64,000 nucleotides of DNA from Melanocharis versteri. Taxonomy: Eukaryota > Chordata > Aves > Passeriformes > Melanocharitidae. The position numbers were made by a program, and so were the translations under genes. The stretch lies in contig VZTG01004479.1 in assembly GCA_013397845.1 (NCBI GenBank), positions 2,475,990-2,539,989 on the forward strand, in the 5' to 3' direction. Below, in pieces: positions 1 to 12,735 of this stretch. Within the stretch, counting starts at the first letter, position 1, and the number at the start of each line of letters is the position of its first letter. The notes under the pieces are model-generated. The model did no database searches. It worked only from the letters and a program-made list of their open reading frames with translations, and was not told the origin of the DNA.

Positions 1-1274
1 ACATGACTATACCTAGAGTTAGGTTCCTATACCTGCACCGTAATGTTTAATCTCAGATGTCAAAAAATCCTCCCATATTGGCAGCTTCACTTTAACAGAA
101 ATGCAAGATTTTTTCTGTTCATTTCAACTGAACTACAGCATAACTTGCTAAAACATTTGTAAGCAACATATAAATCTGTATTCTAGACTGAAATATAAAT
201 GTAGGTTATAATTGCATGCATACTGCTCAAAAGCTGTTTCTTTGCTCAAAGGCAAAGGAAGCAAGAGCAACATCTGAAGGACATTGTGTATGCTGTCTTG
301 AGAATTTTGAGCTTTAAATGTGACCTGTAACCCAATATTGAACTCCTGCATTCGTCAGCTGAACCTATAGAGCAGAGTTGGAAAATATTAAAAAACCCCA
401 ATATAATACAGGAAGAAAACTGATACACATTTCTCTTAAATATGTTCTATTTATAGTTTTGAAGGTACAATAAAGACAGTGGCTGGCAGGGCTAGCCTCC
501 ATTACATACTTCCTTTTGAACAGATGGATAGAGGGAAAATGCTAAATTGGAGATTGCAAATGGAGTAGAGTTCGGTACTTAAGATCACAGAGAAGGAGAA
601 GATGTAAGGGAACAAGGCTTTGGGAGGGAGTCAGATCTGTGCAGACTTCTTAAAAACATTACTCTCTGAAGAAAATATCTTCTATGATCTACTCTTTGAG
701 CCTTGGTTTTCTGAGTCAGCCCACCAACGAACACAACAAATACGTTAATAGATGTCATGGAACTCAATTCCAATATTGACAGAAAACGTACCTAAGAATT
801 CTAAGGCACTTTTGTTAATATGAAGTCTTTTTGAAATTTCTTCAGTATTCTATTTCCAGAGCTCCTAAAGTCTCTGTTTTAAAACTGTGGAACTGAAACC
901 AGTTAATCACAGGTTGCAATGTAACATATTATGAAACAGACGTGAGATTTGATACCAATCTTATTTTCTCTGTCAAAGATAATTGTAAGTGTAACAGGGG
1001 CCCATCACCGAAAGAATGATTTCTTTATTATAAATTATAAAAGAGAACATGTCATGCATGAGTTTCTGGCCTTTTCTTGTAAGTCAAATAAGTAATCTTT
1101 CAATAGTAGATAAAAAATGACTGAAAAAAGAAGAAATTTGAGGCCAGGTTCTCAGCCAAGTCTGTCAATCAAAATGAAGTGTTAATGATTTCTAGCAAAG
1201 AGAAAATTTCAATACATCAGACTGCGAACTGAAACTACAAAAACCCCCAGATTTTTGGTTTGGTTTGGTGAGGG

Positions 1275-1297
1275 GTTTGTTTGTTTGTTTGTTTGTT
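1275..1297. repeat. (GTTT)n microsatellite
   Basis: Five to six uninterrupted GTTT units lie after a G/T-rich lead-in (TTTGGTTTGG from about 1256). It is a simple tandem repeat with no sign of coding use. Confidence 0.85.
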
Positions 1298-1872
1298 ATA
1301 TCAAGAGTCCTGTGGAATTTATTGGTGTTCTATGAGCTTAGGGTGGCTTATATTTGCATTGCAAAGTTGTCAAGTCAATTTTACCTTTTTCATGTCGAGA
1401 AAATTCTTTCTGCCAGTGGACTGCCTTTAAGATTGCAATGTCTCTTGTGTGGATAGAAAATCTTTTCTGGACAGCAAGCTTGTCAAGGTAGAACAGTTAT
1501 ATCAGAAAAATCTTCAAGAATAAAAGCAGGCTAGCACCTGTCTTCACTACTGAGGAACATGTAGGTTTGATAGGTAGTGGGCAGATTTATTGTAGGAAAG
1601 AATGGATTGGGAAAATATCAGCTTTCGGATGCTTGGAGTATTTTCTATCCAAGACCACACACTACAGTTTTTCACTAAAATGGTGTCATCCAAGGCTGAG
1701 ATGTTTATTCGGTCATGGCATAAGTCCATGACTTCAAGTGGTCTCACAGAAAGGGTAGGCCTTTCAAATCCAAACTGAAAATGTCAAGCCTGAATTTTGA
1801 ATAGAAAAAGATTTATGTGTTTGGTTTTTCATCTACTTCATATGAGAAAAAAAAAAAACCCAAACAAAACAA

Positions 1873-1929
1873 CTTTTTCCTTTTTTCCTTTTCCTTTTCC
1901 TTTTCCTTTTCCTTTTCCTTTTCCTTTTT
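1873..1929. repeat. (TTTTCC)n hexanucleotide microsatellite
   Basis: About nine TTTTCC units; the later ones are perfect and the first two slightly irregular. It follows an A-rich run at 1848-1862. In one frame it translates as an artificial Phe-Pro repeat, which explains a spurious 76-codon open frame here. Strand asymmetry is complete, with pyrimidines on the plus strand. Confidence 0.9.
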
Positions 1930-2043
1930 GTGCTTATATTGAGGGCATATTTTTAAAGAAATATGAAGTTCAGAGCACACTAGAAAGTACTTGGGTTATT
2001 ATATCAATTGCTCTTGAGTTGGTCTAGTTTTCAGGTAATCTTC

Positions 2044-2113
2044 ATTTTTTTCTCATTATGACATTGTATTTTTCTCATTATGACATTGTTTTTTTCTCAT
2101 TATGACTGTTTTT
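2044..2113. repeat. Three-copy 22-bp tandem repeat
   Basis: The core TCTCATTATGACATTG recurs at 2051, 2073 and 2095 with a strict 22-bp period. The third copy is truncated after TCTCATTATGACTG. The spacer is T-rich (TTTT to TTTTTTT). It looks like a small minisatellite made by slippage, with copy-to-copy changes only in the T run and the last unit. Confidence 0.85.
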
Positions 2114-5100
2114 TTCATCTTCAGAACTGACTTCTTCATTTTCTGTGAAAATTACATAAAGGTCATGAGGCTTCCAAATATGTATTTTCCAAATTATTTT
2201 CCTGATAATACTTAAAACTATCAAAATATTCCAAATCCCATGTATCATTAGCAATTTGAAAGTTACCATTGCCTTTCTGTGACTGAGCAGCTGATTTCTC
2301 CAATATGTAGAATGCAATAGGTTTTTGATTTTAATCCTTTGCAGTGTTGTTCATATAGTTGAGAAGGCTGGAAGTGTATTCCTGATTACCACATTTCAGT
2401 TTGCAACAAGGAAGATTCTAGTATAAAAATCTAAAATCGATGCAAAAAGAGATCTATAAGATGGCACATTTAAACAGAAGCATCACAGTCTGGATTAAAC
2501 TGTGCTTCCTGCCATGATCTGTAAGTCACTTATAACAGCTTGGATCCATTTAGGAGAATGTTAAATGTGGTCTTATACACCTCATATCTTAGTTTGTCCT
2601 TTAAATAATGGGAAAGATAACAGCCCTCAAAACACTGGGGTTGATTCATGAGGTAGATTATCCTTTTTCTATGAGCAAGGATAAAGAGGATGTGAATAAG
2701 CTTTAAACTACCTTAGGCAGAAGCAGATATTTCCAAATGCATATATTTTCTCCTAATAACTTTCTGCTTCGCATTAACCCAGCAGCTGGAATAAAACTTA
2801 TTAGAACAAACTGTGGTCTCCCAGGAACCTTCATGTTCTCAAGCCAATGGAATAATGTTACATAAATAGCTTGATATTCTTATTTAGTGAGTTTCTCCAT
2901 GTCAGTTTTCCATACATATCATCTCCGGTCTAGTCTCCCTTCGGGCTAAGCCCATTAATATATGCTGTATCTGGTTGTTGCTTGGATCCATTTTCGTGCT
3001 TTGTATCTTTGCGCTATATCAATGCAAAGAAAATTAGGCAAGATACAGCACGTATATTCCCAAAAGGTATACAAGCAAAATGAGCAAACCTAAGTTTCCA
3101 GCCTTACTGCAGTACTACCAGCACTAGCCACTTTGCTGGAGAAAGAATATCCTGCTCTATTAAGGTAAACCTGATGAATCTCTTGGTAATCTTTATTTGT
3201 TATTTTTCATTCCCGCACTGTGAATATATTTTGCAGCCGTTACACTTTTGTGCTGTAAACAAGAAGCGCTTCTCAGTTTCTCACTTCATTACTAATCTTA
3301 TTTTTTATAACTTCTCTAAATTTGTATTGGTTTATAAAATGCCTGTAGTCCATTTAATATCGACTACATTTGTTAGTTAGGAATGATTGCAGTGCCAAAC
3401 GGCATCTGCTATTTTTTCTGACCCCCTTTTTTAAAGATGTAGACTGAGTCAGCTCACAGTCAAAGGCAGGCATCAGGAACTAAGATATTTGACCATTATT
3501 TACATGGAAAAAGTGTAAATTAGAGCAGCAAACCCCAGATCTACTCCTCTGTTCCTGCAGCTATAAAACTTATCCTGCTTTTAGAGTATTGACTTTGCCA
3601 TGGCTCTAGCATATTGCTTTCCTCTTCCTTGATACAACTTTTCCTGTCCCAAAATACAGCAAAGCATGGCAGAATCAGGAAAAAAAGATGTGTTCAAGGC
3701 TCCAAGCGCTTAATTGGTAAATATTTTGTGACCCTTTCTAGAAAACATGATAGATTTACTGCATATAGATTTATATAAGGAAGGTTATTTTAAGCAGGAT
3801 GTCTTCTTTTGCATTGCAAGACCTTCTGACTGTGTTGTTACTTCCTCCGCCATTCATATGCACAAGTATCATCGCTGTATTTATTAGCACATGAGTCAAA
3901 AATAATTAGTAATACTATGCAAACTGTGTTTTTAACAAAATTCTTAATTACGTAAAAAAAATTGCAGCTAAACAGAACAGTGAGCTTCCAAGCGGCTTCC
4001 AGACTCCCTAGTCTGCAACTCACAAGCACAATGGAAGTCACCCACCACCCATCAGTGAGCCCTGAGGATCCAAACTTTCCTGAGGCTGGTGGCAGAGGAA
4101 TGATGCAAGCAATCATGCAAGCTGCAATTCTCCCAAAAATGCCAAGCTTCCCTTAACTAATACAAGTATTTTAATGAAGCTGCTTAATGGGCTCGGGGCT
4201 CGGAAGCTAGTCTGCATGTATCATAACAAGCATGGAAAGACAGACAAACTTACATCTGTGACTGGGCTTTTCTGAATGTTCTTGATCTCCAGGACCTCTG
4301 TCAAAATGCTTTTGGCTTGTCTCACTGATTATGTTGCAATTTGCAGTGCTTTAGTTTCATGCTAATGCAAGGATACAGAGGGGTTTTTAGCACAGGTAAC
4401 AAGGCATACATGGTCAAATTCTGCATGTGAGAGAGAGCTTGTCTCAAGCCAGTAATTTTTGAATCCATCCACTAATTTGACAAAAACGTTTTACAGTCTC
4501 TGTAAAATTTCCTAAAACTATTATGTTAATAGGAAACCAGATATGTGAGAGAGACTTTATTAATGCCTTTACTAAGTGAGAGTTCTAGCACAGCTGAAAT
4601 TATAAAAATCAAGCTCTGTTGGCTCATGGAACTACTTATTTAAAAATCTGGCTCTGAACCTCATAAGTATCTCCTTACTCTTTGACAGATGTTCGGTGTT
4701 CTGCATGAAGATGTATCCTAGAGAAATGAAACAATAACAATGTTTTCATTTCAGTTGTTTCAATTTTGATGCTTGTTTTCATTCTCATAAGCAAATGTTT
4801 TTCCTCTTGTTCTTTCATAAACTGCCATGGGATAAAATAAAATAAATCTCTAAGAAGAAAAAGAAAACAATAAAACTCTTAAGTGGCTATTTGGTTTCTG
4901 TTCAGACTCCTAACAGCTGCTTCATTCTTCTTCACTAGTTCCAGATTTAATAGGACCATGTAAGACTTAAAGAAAACATCAATTAAGAAATTTCTTCTTT
5001 TTAATGCTTTTGCTTAAAATCTTTTTTTCCCCAGATTCTAATATAAAATCATGTGCTCCAGTTTTCCTTTGATTATAATGCCTGAATTTCTTATTTATAA

Positions 5101-5577
5101 TTTGTAAACTTGTTTTTTAAGAATAGTGAAAGTAACAAAAAGATTTATTTTCTTTGAATAACAGCACAAAACTCCTGTCTTGCATACTGATTAGACTCAA
5201 GTCAATAAAATAAATCAGTCTTTAATCTGGTGAAACATCAGACTTCTGCAAACCAAAACTAATGCGATAGATCAAAATCTGTTTTATTCTGACCATGTGT
5301 GTTTCTATGTAAGCAGTATTGAAGCATTTGAGGAACTGTTGCTATGAAAGTTTTTATATGCCCTCCCTTTTCTGAATAGAACAAAATGACTCACTTATTT
5401 CTTAGTTAAGAACTTTGCATTTATTTTTGGGCTTTCCTTGTCTTTTACTTCATGAATTTAGCACCAAGTATGCCACTCTACCCAGCTTCTTTCAGTTTTA
5501 TATGCCCCAATCTTCCTTCAAGATCACATTGGTCTTAAAAAAGATGATGTGTTCTGGAGCTACACCTAGTGAAGAGT

Positions 5578-5636
5578 ATCATAGGATCATGGAATATCCT
5601 GAGTTGGAAGGGACACATTAGGATCACCAAAGTATC
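5578..5636 (-). mobile_element. CR1 LINE 3'-end fragment
   Basis: The plus strand shows the reverse complement of a CR1 3' tail: ATCATAGGATCATGGAATAT, then CCTGAGTTGGAAGGGACAC and GGATCACC. This is the terminal CR1 octamer-repeat region plus the conserved hairpin, so the element points to the minus strand. Only about 60 bp remain, typical of extreme 5' truncation. It has the 'ATATCCTGAGTTGGAAGG' ending also seen in the elements at 28098 and 42828. It lies about 55 bp before the LTR at 5691. Confidence 0.75.
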
Positions 5637-5690
5637 CTCAATAAGTATCATGAAACTATCAAGTCTTCTTGTTATAGTTGAGTTCATTTG

Positions 5691-6220
5691 TGTACTGGTG
5701 CAGTACCCTACTGGTGTAGGGTTAATTTTCTTCCCAGTGGTTAGTGTGAGGCCATGTTTTACATCTGTACTGGAAAGAGCGCTGATAACAGTGATGTTTT
5801 CGTTCCTGCTGCTCAGGGCTTACACAAAGACCTTTTTACTCCTTGCACCACCCTACCAGCAAGGAGGCTGGGAGTGAAAAAGAAGCTGGGAGAGGACACA
5901 CCTGGGACAGCTGACCCCAACTGACCAAAGATATATTCTGTACAATACGGTGTAACAGCATATAAGTCTGGGAGAAGGAGTAGGAAGGGATGCATGTTTG
6001 GAGTGTGATGGTGTTTGTTTTCCCAAGTAATTGTTAGCCATGTTAAAGCCCTACTTTACTGGTGATGGTTGAACACCTGCCTGCCCATGGGAAGTGGTGA
6101 ATTAGTTCCTTGTTTAACTTTGTTTGCATGCATGGTTTTTGCTTTACCTATCAAACCTTCAACTGAAGACCTTTTGTACTTTTTCTGCCCCATCCCACTA
6201 GGGGAGTGAGTCAGGGGCTC
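5691..6220 (+). mobile_element. Avian ERV solo LTR, plus strand, copy 1 of 3
   Basis: Long terminal repeat of an endogenous retrovirus family common in neoavian birds, probably ERV-L-like. The 5' end begins TGTACTGG and reaches GGGTTAATTTTCTTCC at 5718, matching the family start (TGTCCTGG...GAGTTAATTTTCTTCC). Further landmarks are a block GGGACAGCTGACCCCAACTG, a TATA-like CATATAAG at 5959-5966, and a downstream segment TTTGCTTTACCTATCAAACC where the consensus carries its polyadenylation signal. The match fades after GGGGAGTGAGTCAGGGGCTC near 6220, so the last few tens of bases are lost or diverged. No gag, pol or env sequence follows, hence a solo LTR. No target-site duplication is visible because the 3' edge is degraded. 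The same LTR occurs inverted at 22671 and 41017. Confidence 0.85.
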
Positions 6221-7216
6221 CAAAACTTGAATACATTTGAGGTGCCTTTTTTTTTCCTGAGGTAGGTTATGGTCGTGTGTGTCACTGCTTCTGGTAAGGT
6301 GGGGTGTGTCAGGTGTTCACTGAAACAGGGAAAGTATCTGTTATATCTATGGACCTGAGAAGCTTTAAAGACTTGTTTGCTTCTCTAGCAATTGACTTAT
6401 TTCTGTCCTAATTACAACAACAGCAATGCTTCAGTATATTATATAGCACCTGAAAAAGCCTTTCGGCAGTATTTCATCATCAGCCTCCTACTGCTAAATC
6501 TTTAATAACATTTATAATATCACCTGTCATCAGATAAAGTTCCAATGGTAATTTACCTTTACTCCTCCCCTTTGCTCTTTGCTAGAAACCAGCAGAAATG
6601 AGATACACAGTTACTGAGGAAAACCTGCAGTGCCCCAAAGATAAATTCTCAATAGACTAAACTATCCTCAACTTGAAAATAAAATTAAACTTCAAATTGA
6701 ATTTTAGACAGTAGTGATAAAATTTTAAAGAGGAAATTGATAGTTGAAAATCTACTTTTATTTTTAATGAAATTTCACAGACTAGTTATCTTATTTTTCC
6801 AACATTTGCAATGCTGATTTGACAACTCCAATACTTGTTTCAGGGTTATATTTTCTTTACGGAAAGAAAATGTGTCATTCTTCACTTACATGCCTTATAG
6901 CAAAATCCAAAGCAAGTGAGAAAGACATCTGTATTCAGTAACAGATAACAGTACATAATCTTCTCAAAATCTTATTCTGTTTTGATGGATTGTGAGGGTT
7001 CACTCCACGCAGTCACCAAGACGAAACTGTGCTAATTTTTGCATTGGTTAAAGCATCATTCAATTAATATAAAGTGAGAACAAGATTTTGAGTGAGAATG
7101 TGATTAATTTTGTGAACAAAAGGTATACAAAATCACCTTCTGTCTTTGTCTTCTGTCTTTGAACCTGCAGTCAATTCTCATGCACCTTAGGGGCTGGGTT
7201 GCTGGACTTTTTGAAC
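6221..7216. other. Unique AT-rich non-coding DNA
   Basis: I see no gene or recognisable repeat. Short T-rich and A-rich runs occur, and the stretch 7141-7210 is slightly richer in CT. Open frames are all short. Confidence 0.55.
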
Positions 7217-7404
7217 CACAGAGTAATCAAGACTGGGGGAGAGCTTCAAGATCACCTAGTCCAATTGTCATCTTAGCACCACTGGAAACATCCCTAAACC
7301 ATATCTACAAGTGCCACATCCAGGTGCCTCTTAAACGCTTCCAGAGACAGTGGCCGCCACCTCCAGGGGCAGCTTATTTGAAAGCCTAACCACTCTTTCA
7401 GTAA
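7217..7404 (-). mobile_element. Old CR1 LINE 3' fragment
   Basis: The plus strand carries diverged reverse-complement CR1 3' sequence: CACAGAGTAATCAAGACTGG, then AAGATCACCTAGTCCAA, CCTAAACCATATCTACAAGTGCCACATCC, and finally CCTAACCACTCTTTCAGTAAA. The order and spacing match the CR1 3' untranslated region, with small deletions. Divergence is greater than in the other CR1 copies here, so it is probably an older insertion. The next ~90 bp (7405-7495) are relatively GC-rich and may belong to another repeat I cannot name. Confidence 0.75.
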
Positions 7405-8971
7405 ATTACAGAGCTTGTTGGAGGCCTTTGCACTTCAGCAGTGGCAGCTGGAGTCCAGGTAGGACATCCCCTGGACCCTTTGTGGACTAATGATGATATA
7501 TTTTTCAAACAAGAATTTTCTGAAATAAAGATAGTTTTATTCAATTAGTCGAGGCTATGCTGCAGGATCTGCCTTGAGATTAGCACAAGATGCTTTGCTA
7601 TTTTGTGATTCTTTATAATCTTAACAATTTCCATCTCAAACCGTTCCAAGAATTTCCCCAGAGATAGTCTAAATTGATCAATGCACAGACTATTAGAATA
7701 AAATTATAATGAGTTTGGAATGAAAATTGTATTTCCTCTGGTGTAAACCCAAAGACAGTTGTAAAAAATATTTTAGATTTAGGGCACTGCAAATAATGTT
7801 CCTTTACAGGACATATGGCATAGTGTGTATATATCCACCTGTTCTTGTCTTGCCTTTGGTGGATTGGTCTCAGCCTTGTAAGCCAGCTTTTCATCCTTAG
7901 AGACAAAAATCCATTCCAGGGGCCAGAAAGTGTTACATGAGCGTAACATGGTAGCTGCTTATTAGAACTCAGGAATACTAACACCTTAAAAGTGTTAGGT
8001 TCCTTTTTATCACGACACAGGATAAAATCATTCTGGCACTACTCATTCCTTATCAAGTGGTAAGGAATTTTTTTATAATTGATGACCCAAAATATAAGCA
8101 ACAGGTTTTTAGATCAGATCAGGGTGTTACTATGAGTACAGAACAGAGAATTCTGGCTGAAATCTTTAGGCTTATATTCTGAAAAAGAAAGAATTTGGCA
8201 CTTGTATTGCAGTTTCCAGTAGGTTTGGCATTTGGCATGTGTGATATATCAGTTTTGAAATAATAAGAGATATAATTCATTCGTAAGTCATCAAGACCCT
8301 CAAAACTAGCAAGTTTAGGTGTTTCAATGAACATCTGATTTCAGTGCATTTCCTTTCTATAACTTCAAAAAATAGTATCTGCCATTTCAGAAGAAATAAA
8401 ATTATGCTCATCTTAGATGAAAGTAACAGGTGAAAGTTCCACTTACACATGGTATAAAAATTTAGATAATGAAGAATAAAATAAATAACGTGTTGGAATA
8501 TTCAGATTTAAATAAATTATCTTTTCCATTCCAAGAGCAATACATCTTATCTTTGCATCCTGTAATCAGCCTCCGGGTTTCGAGTTGGCAAAGAAATTTC
8601 TCTTTTAGCCTGTAGCCATGTTCTTTCTTGTTTTCTTTCATCCAACAGTTTTATTTATCCCCTTTTGCTCCTGTCTTTTATTTTCTTCTGCATACTCACA
8701 CTTTCTGATCCCTTGCCTTGTATTTCATCTTCTCAGCTCTTATCCCAGCAGATTTCTTTTCAAAATACATGCATAGCTCTGAGAAAATGGCTTGGGAAGA
8801 AGGATCCCTGGGGAGCAGGCCTCAGGAAATGAAATAGCTCAGCTTAAACATAACAATGAGTAGATCACAGGATTGGGATGAATGCACTTAAGTGTGCTGA
8901 GTTTGTATTGTTTGTTTCTTGAACAATGCTAAATAATCATACTTCAAACATGTCTAAAAGTAAAAAAAAAG

Positions 8972-8995
8972 AATATATATATATATGCATATATT
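8972..8995. repeat. (AT)n microsatellite
   Basis: An alternating AT run interrupted once by GC (ATATATGCATATAT), directly after an A9 tract. Self-complementary and probably slippage-prone. Confidence 0.8.
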
Positions 8996-9489
8996 TTAAA
9001 TTAAGCCATATGAGAAAGATATTTGAACATTAGGTTAGTAAGTTTTTAATTTCACTCAGTAATACACATCTATTTAGTGGTTGTTTGGGCTAAGTTTCAA
9101 CCAACTTTTCACCTCCCCAAAAAACTAGTCCTTGGGTATTAAAGCAGAATACATTAACAGAAAGATTATGGATGACAGCTGGGCTGGCTGATGATAGCTG
9201 AAGAAAAACAAGTTTTGCTAGCTGGAAAGATTAATTCTGAAGGGCTCACACCAGTGAGATGGCAAAACCAAATAGAGATTGTGCCTTTAGCTGTTGGCAC
9301 TGCAATGTGCATGACTATGAAATCTGCATACACAAGCTCACGGTTCTTTTTCACTGCACTTTTTTACTCACTCTGTATATGAAAGATAAATGGTATTTTG
9401 CTTTCCTGCCACCACACCAAATAATTTCCAGGTGTTGCGTTTGTCCATTTATTCACTTTTTGATGTAAGAGACAGTCTAAATGAAACGA

Positions 9490-9600
9490 TGGCACGATTT
9501 TATGCAAATTGTGCTGACTCATTTGCACTAATTCTTAGTAATTGTTGTGATTTAAAAAATACATTCTTTGCTTTATTTGCCAGTCACCTGTAACATATTA
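9490..9600. other. Candidate conserved non-coding element
   Basis: This unique segment holds an octamer ATGCAAAT (9502-9509), an AP-1-like TGACTCA (9515-9521), and TAATT-type homeodomain cores close together. That composition is common in vertebrate enhancers but also arises by chance in AT-rich DNA. Conservation cannot be judged from one sequence, so this is a suggestion only. Confidence 0.18.
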
Positions 9601-12600
9601 TTTCAAAGCATAATTTATTTTCCAAAATCTAACGTATAAAAATTAGTTTTTTACATTATCTACAGTTTTATGCTAGAGTAGAGAACTGAGTTTTAAACCA
9701 CTGTAGAGCCACCAATAGCCAGATTCTGTAGTATAACTTCAGAGACTTGGATAACACAGGTGTTTTAGCCTTTAGCCAACACTTTATGGCACAGGCTATA
9801 AATTAGTAGTGAATTTGACTTTTAGTGGCTTTATATTACAGTCTATCAGGACAGTGTGGAAACAAGAGCTATTTCTATTAGCATAGTAATGAAATATTTT
9901 TTCCAAAGATAGTGAATGAAATCAACAAACTAATTAGATTTTATGCATAATATTTGATGGTCAACATTAGTCAAAAGAGATAGCAATTTCTTCCATTTAA
10001 TGCAGCCAATATTCTTGTTTATATTGGACAAGGAAAAGCAACAAGAAGATAGCATAAACTACTGTGAGAGCAGTGCTTTTCAGAATGAAATTATGTGCAT
10101 CTCACCGTTCCACTTCCATTATACAGAATTGAAAAGGAAAAATGTAGTTCTCAACATAGCATGATATTCATCACTTAATTCAGAGGTCATGTGTGATTAT
10201 AGAGATAGAGCATGCACATATATCAGCTATAACATATGACAGTTAGGGAAGAAGTGTAATATTCTGAATCTAATCTTACAAACATACATGTTAATTTGTT
10301 CATGGACCTTCTTCAAAAGGTAATGAAAAAACCTGAAATATTGAGACTTTTGTTTCCAATATTCTAACAATGTATTTTCTGTCCTCTGGCATATTTGCTG
10401 AAACTCAGTTACCCTGGGATACTCAGGCTGGTGAGACCAATGGCACTGGTTTAACAGAATTTGATTTCTAGCCACTTTTGTTCAGACTATTAGACCTAAT
10501 CCAATAGTAAGAACATGTAGCTAGAGAACATTAATATTCTTGCATCTTTATATAAACCAATATAAAAGTAGTATTAAATGTTTTCCTAAGACCTACTACA
10601 CAGTTCTTCGATATTCATGGAAGCCAAGTTGATTAATTCTGTCCTGTAACACCTCAAATGCATCTCTGGAATTACTGAAGAGCATATCTTATGCCTTTCT
10701 ATAAAATATGTATGAGTTCTTTTAGTATAATTTCTTCTTTTCTGCTTTTATATTCCTTTTCTTACCTGTATTCCGCTTCCCCTCTATATATCTACCACCT
10801 TTAATAGCACCTTCTCTATTTCTCATGTGCTTATCATAACTCAATTACAGATGTAGATTTTCCTTCCTGCTTGCAAAATTATTGCATAATTTATTATTCC
10901 ATTAAAGGACTTTCAGATAAATCCTATATTTGCAGATAAATCTTATTTTTAACATAATAAAATTCATAAAAATTATGTACAGGAGTTCATCTTATTCAAT
11001 GAAAAATGAAAAAAAAAGAATTGTTTTATTCATAAAAGGTAACAAGGAGAGGTTGAAAAAGAAACATTCTTTTAACAGCAAAGTCTCTGATTATGCAGCA
11101 GTAGAAAGAAAAGATAATTGACATTTACTCACTCATATAGAGACTAAATGACTACTTTCATCATATCTCTTTTGCACAGTATTTAAAGTATAAGTGGAAA
11201 TAGCTTTTGACAAATTACAAGTAACTCAGCAAATATATTAATAGTAATTTATGTGAATTGCACATAATATAATTTATGCCAAGATTGCTGAAATTTTATC
11301 AGATCATCACTCTCTGAAAGTACAGAATAATATATTGACCTCCTCAAGTTAAAAACTTTAAATGCAGCTTATCTGGCACTTTTCTTTCTCATTATAAAAT
11401 AAGCAGCTGCATTAGCTGCTTACCAAAGATTCATAATATATTGCTCTTCCACTTTATTCAGCTCTTGAGTAGAAATTATTCCAAAACACAACCTTAGATG
11501 TAAACAGTCTCACACTGTTCGTCATTCTGTTGTGTAAACAGAATTTTACCTACATAAACAGATAAAAACCAACACCAAATACTCTCATCTTGTTGGGGAT
11601 TGAACACTGAATTTCAATCTAAGTGTTGTACCTTCGGTGTGCTCCTTAGTGTAGGTGAATCGACCGAATTATGTAAGTATTTTTCTGTTAGTGTGTGTGC
11701 ACTTTGTATGATTATCTAAGACTTCCATAACAGAGTCAACATCTACGCAGAGAAAATTGTCACAGCTACAAAAAAAATGCTTTATGTACGTAATGTTCTA
11801 TTTAATTTAATATCTAAAAAATGACGAAAATTTTTGAAAGCTTCCTAATACAAAAAGAAAAACAATCCAAATATTTATCTGGAAAATTATCGTCATGATT
11901 TTTTACCTTTTTCTTGTGAAAATGATACTGTCCCCATTGTATTCCCCTTTGAACACTATAACACTATGCTTCAATTATAATATAATAAGTTTGGCATTCC
12001 ATAGTCTTTACACTATGGGAAATAGGAAATAATCATTCCTATTCATTTTATCCATGACTTTTTGTGATTTTACAAACCTCTATCATATGCACTCTTTTAT
12101 TTATTTTATTATTTATTTATCATTTTATATTTCCAAAACTGAAGGGAACCAAAGTTTCAGTCCCTTCTTGCTCAAAAGCCACTCCACAGTTCTGATAATC
12201 TTCATTACCCCACACAGACTGTAACTGGTGATTTTCCCCACACCTCAGGTGAGCAGTACCACCCTTATAGCCTGTGTGAAAGCCAGCACATCGCTTTGCA
12301 GCTTCTATACAGCTGTGGCCTTGGTAACAGAATTCCCTGTAACTATGGCTTGCTTACTGGATAGATCTGTATTTGCAGTCAGGTATTTTTGGCATCATGA
12401 TTTGGGAGACAGAAAGGAAAGAACAGTAGAGGAACTCTCAGCAATGGCATTGCTTCCACCTCATCTTCTTTTTTTTTTTCCTTCTCTTTTTTACCTGCAT
12501 GTGACACTGTCCTATGGCTTGTTACTACAGCTTGTACAGTATATTGATTTTTTCCAGGTTACCCTGTCTGGTCTTAAGAGACAAAAAATATGTAAATAAG

Positions 12601-12624
12601 TAAAAAAGCTTTTCTTCTCTATAG

Positions 12625-12735
12625 TGTGGTTTTGTTGGTTTTCTGGGTTTTTCCGGGTTTGTTGGGTTTTTTTGTTTTGGGGTTTTTTTTGGTGGTTTTT
12701 TTGTTTGTTTGTTTGTTTTTTGGTTTTTTTTTGGG
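12625..12735. repeat. G/T-rich low-complexity tract with G-quadruplex potential
   Basis: The plus strand is almost entirely G and T for about 110 bases. Four runs of three or more G lie at 12645-12647, 12655-12657, 12664-12666 and 12679-12682, with loops of 7, 6 and 12 bases. A (GTTT)n stretch follows at 12700-12717. Open frames across it (Trp/Phe/Val-rich on plus, Lys/Gln/Asn-rich on minus) are artefacts of composition. Confidence 0.8.

Larger units (their letters stand above)
1..5577. other. Unique AT-rich non-coding DNA
   Basis: No gene or transposon is recognisable here apart from the small tandem repeats listed separately. The longest open frames are under 100 codons, match no family I know and lack convincing splice sites. 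A moderately GC-richer patch around 3960-4200 has open frames on both strands (64 and 92 codons) but no recognisable domain. The sequence is CpG-poor and typical of avian intergenic or intronic DNA. Confidence 0.6.

Noticed and set aside
7613..7984. 123-codon minus-strand open frame
   Set aside because: No recognisable domain or splice context. In AT-rich sequence of this length one or two such frames are expected by chance.
12228..12599. 123-codon plus-strand open frame
   Set aside because: No known family, ends in T-rich sequence, no promoter or splice support.
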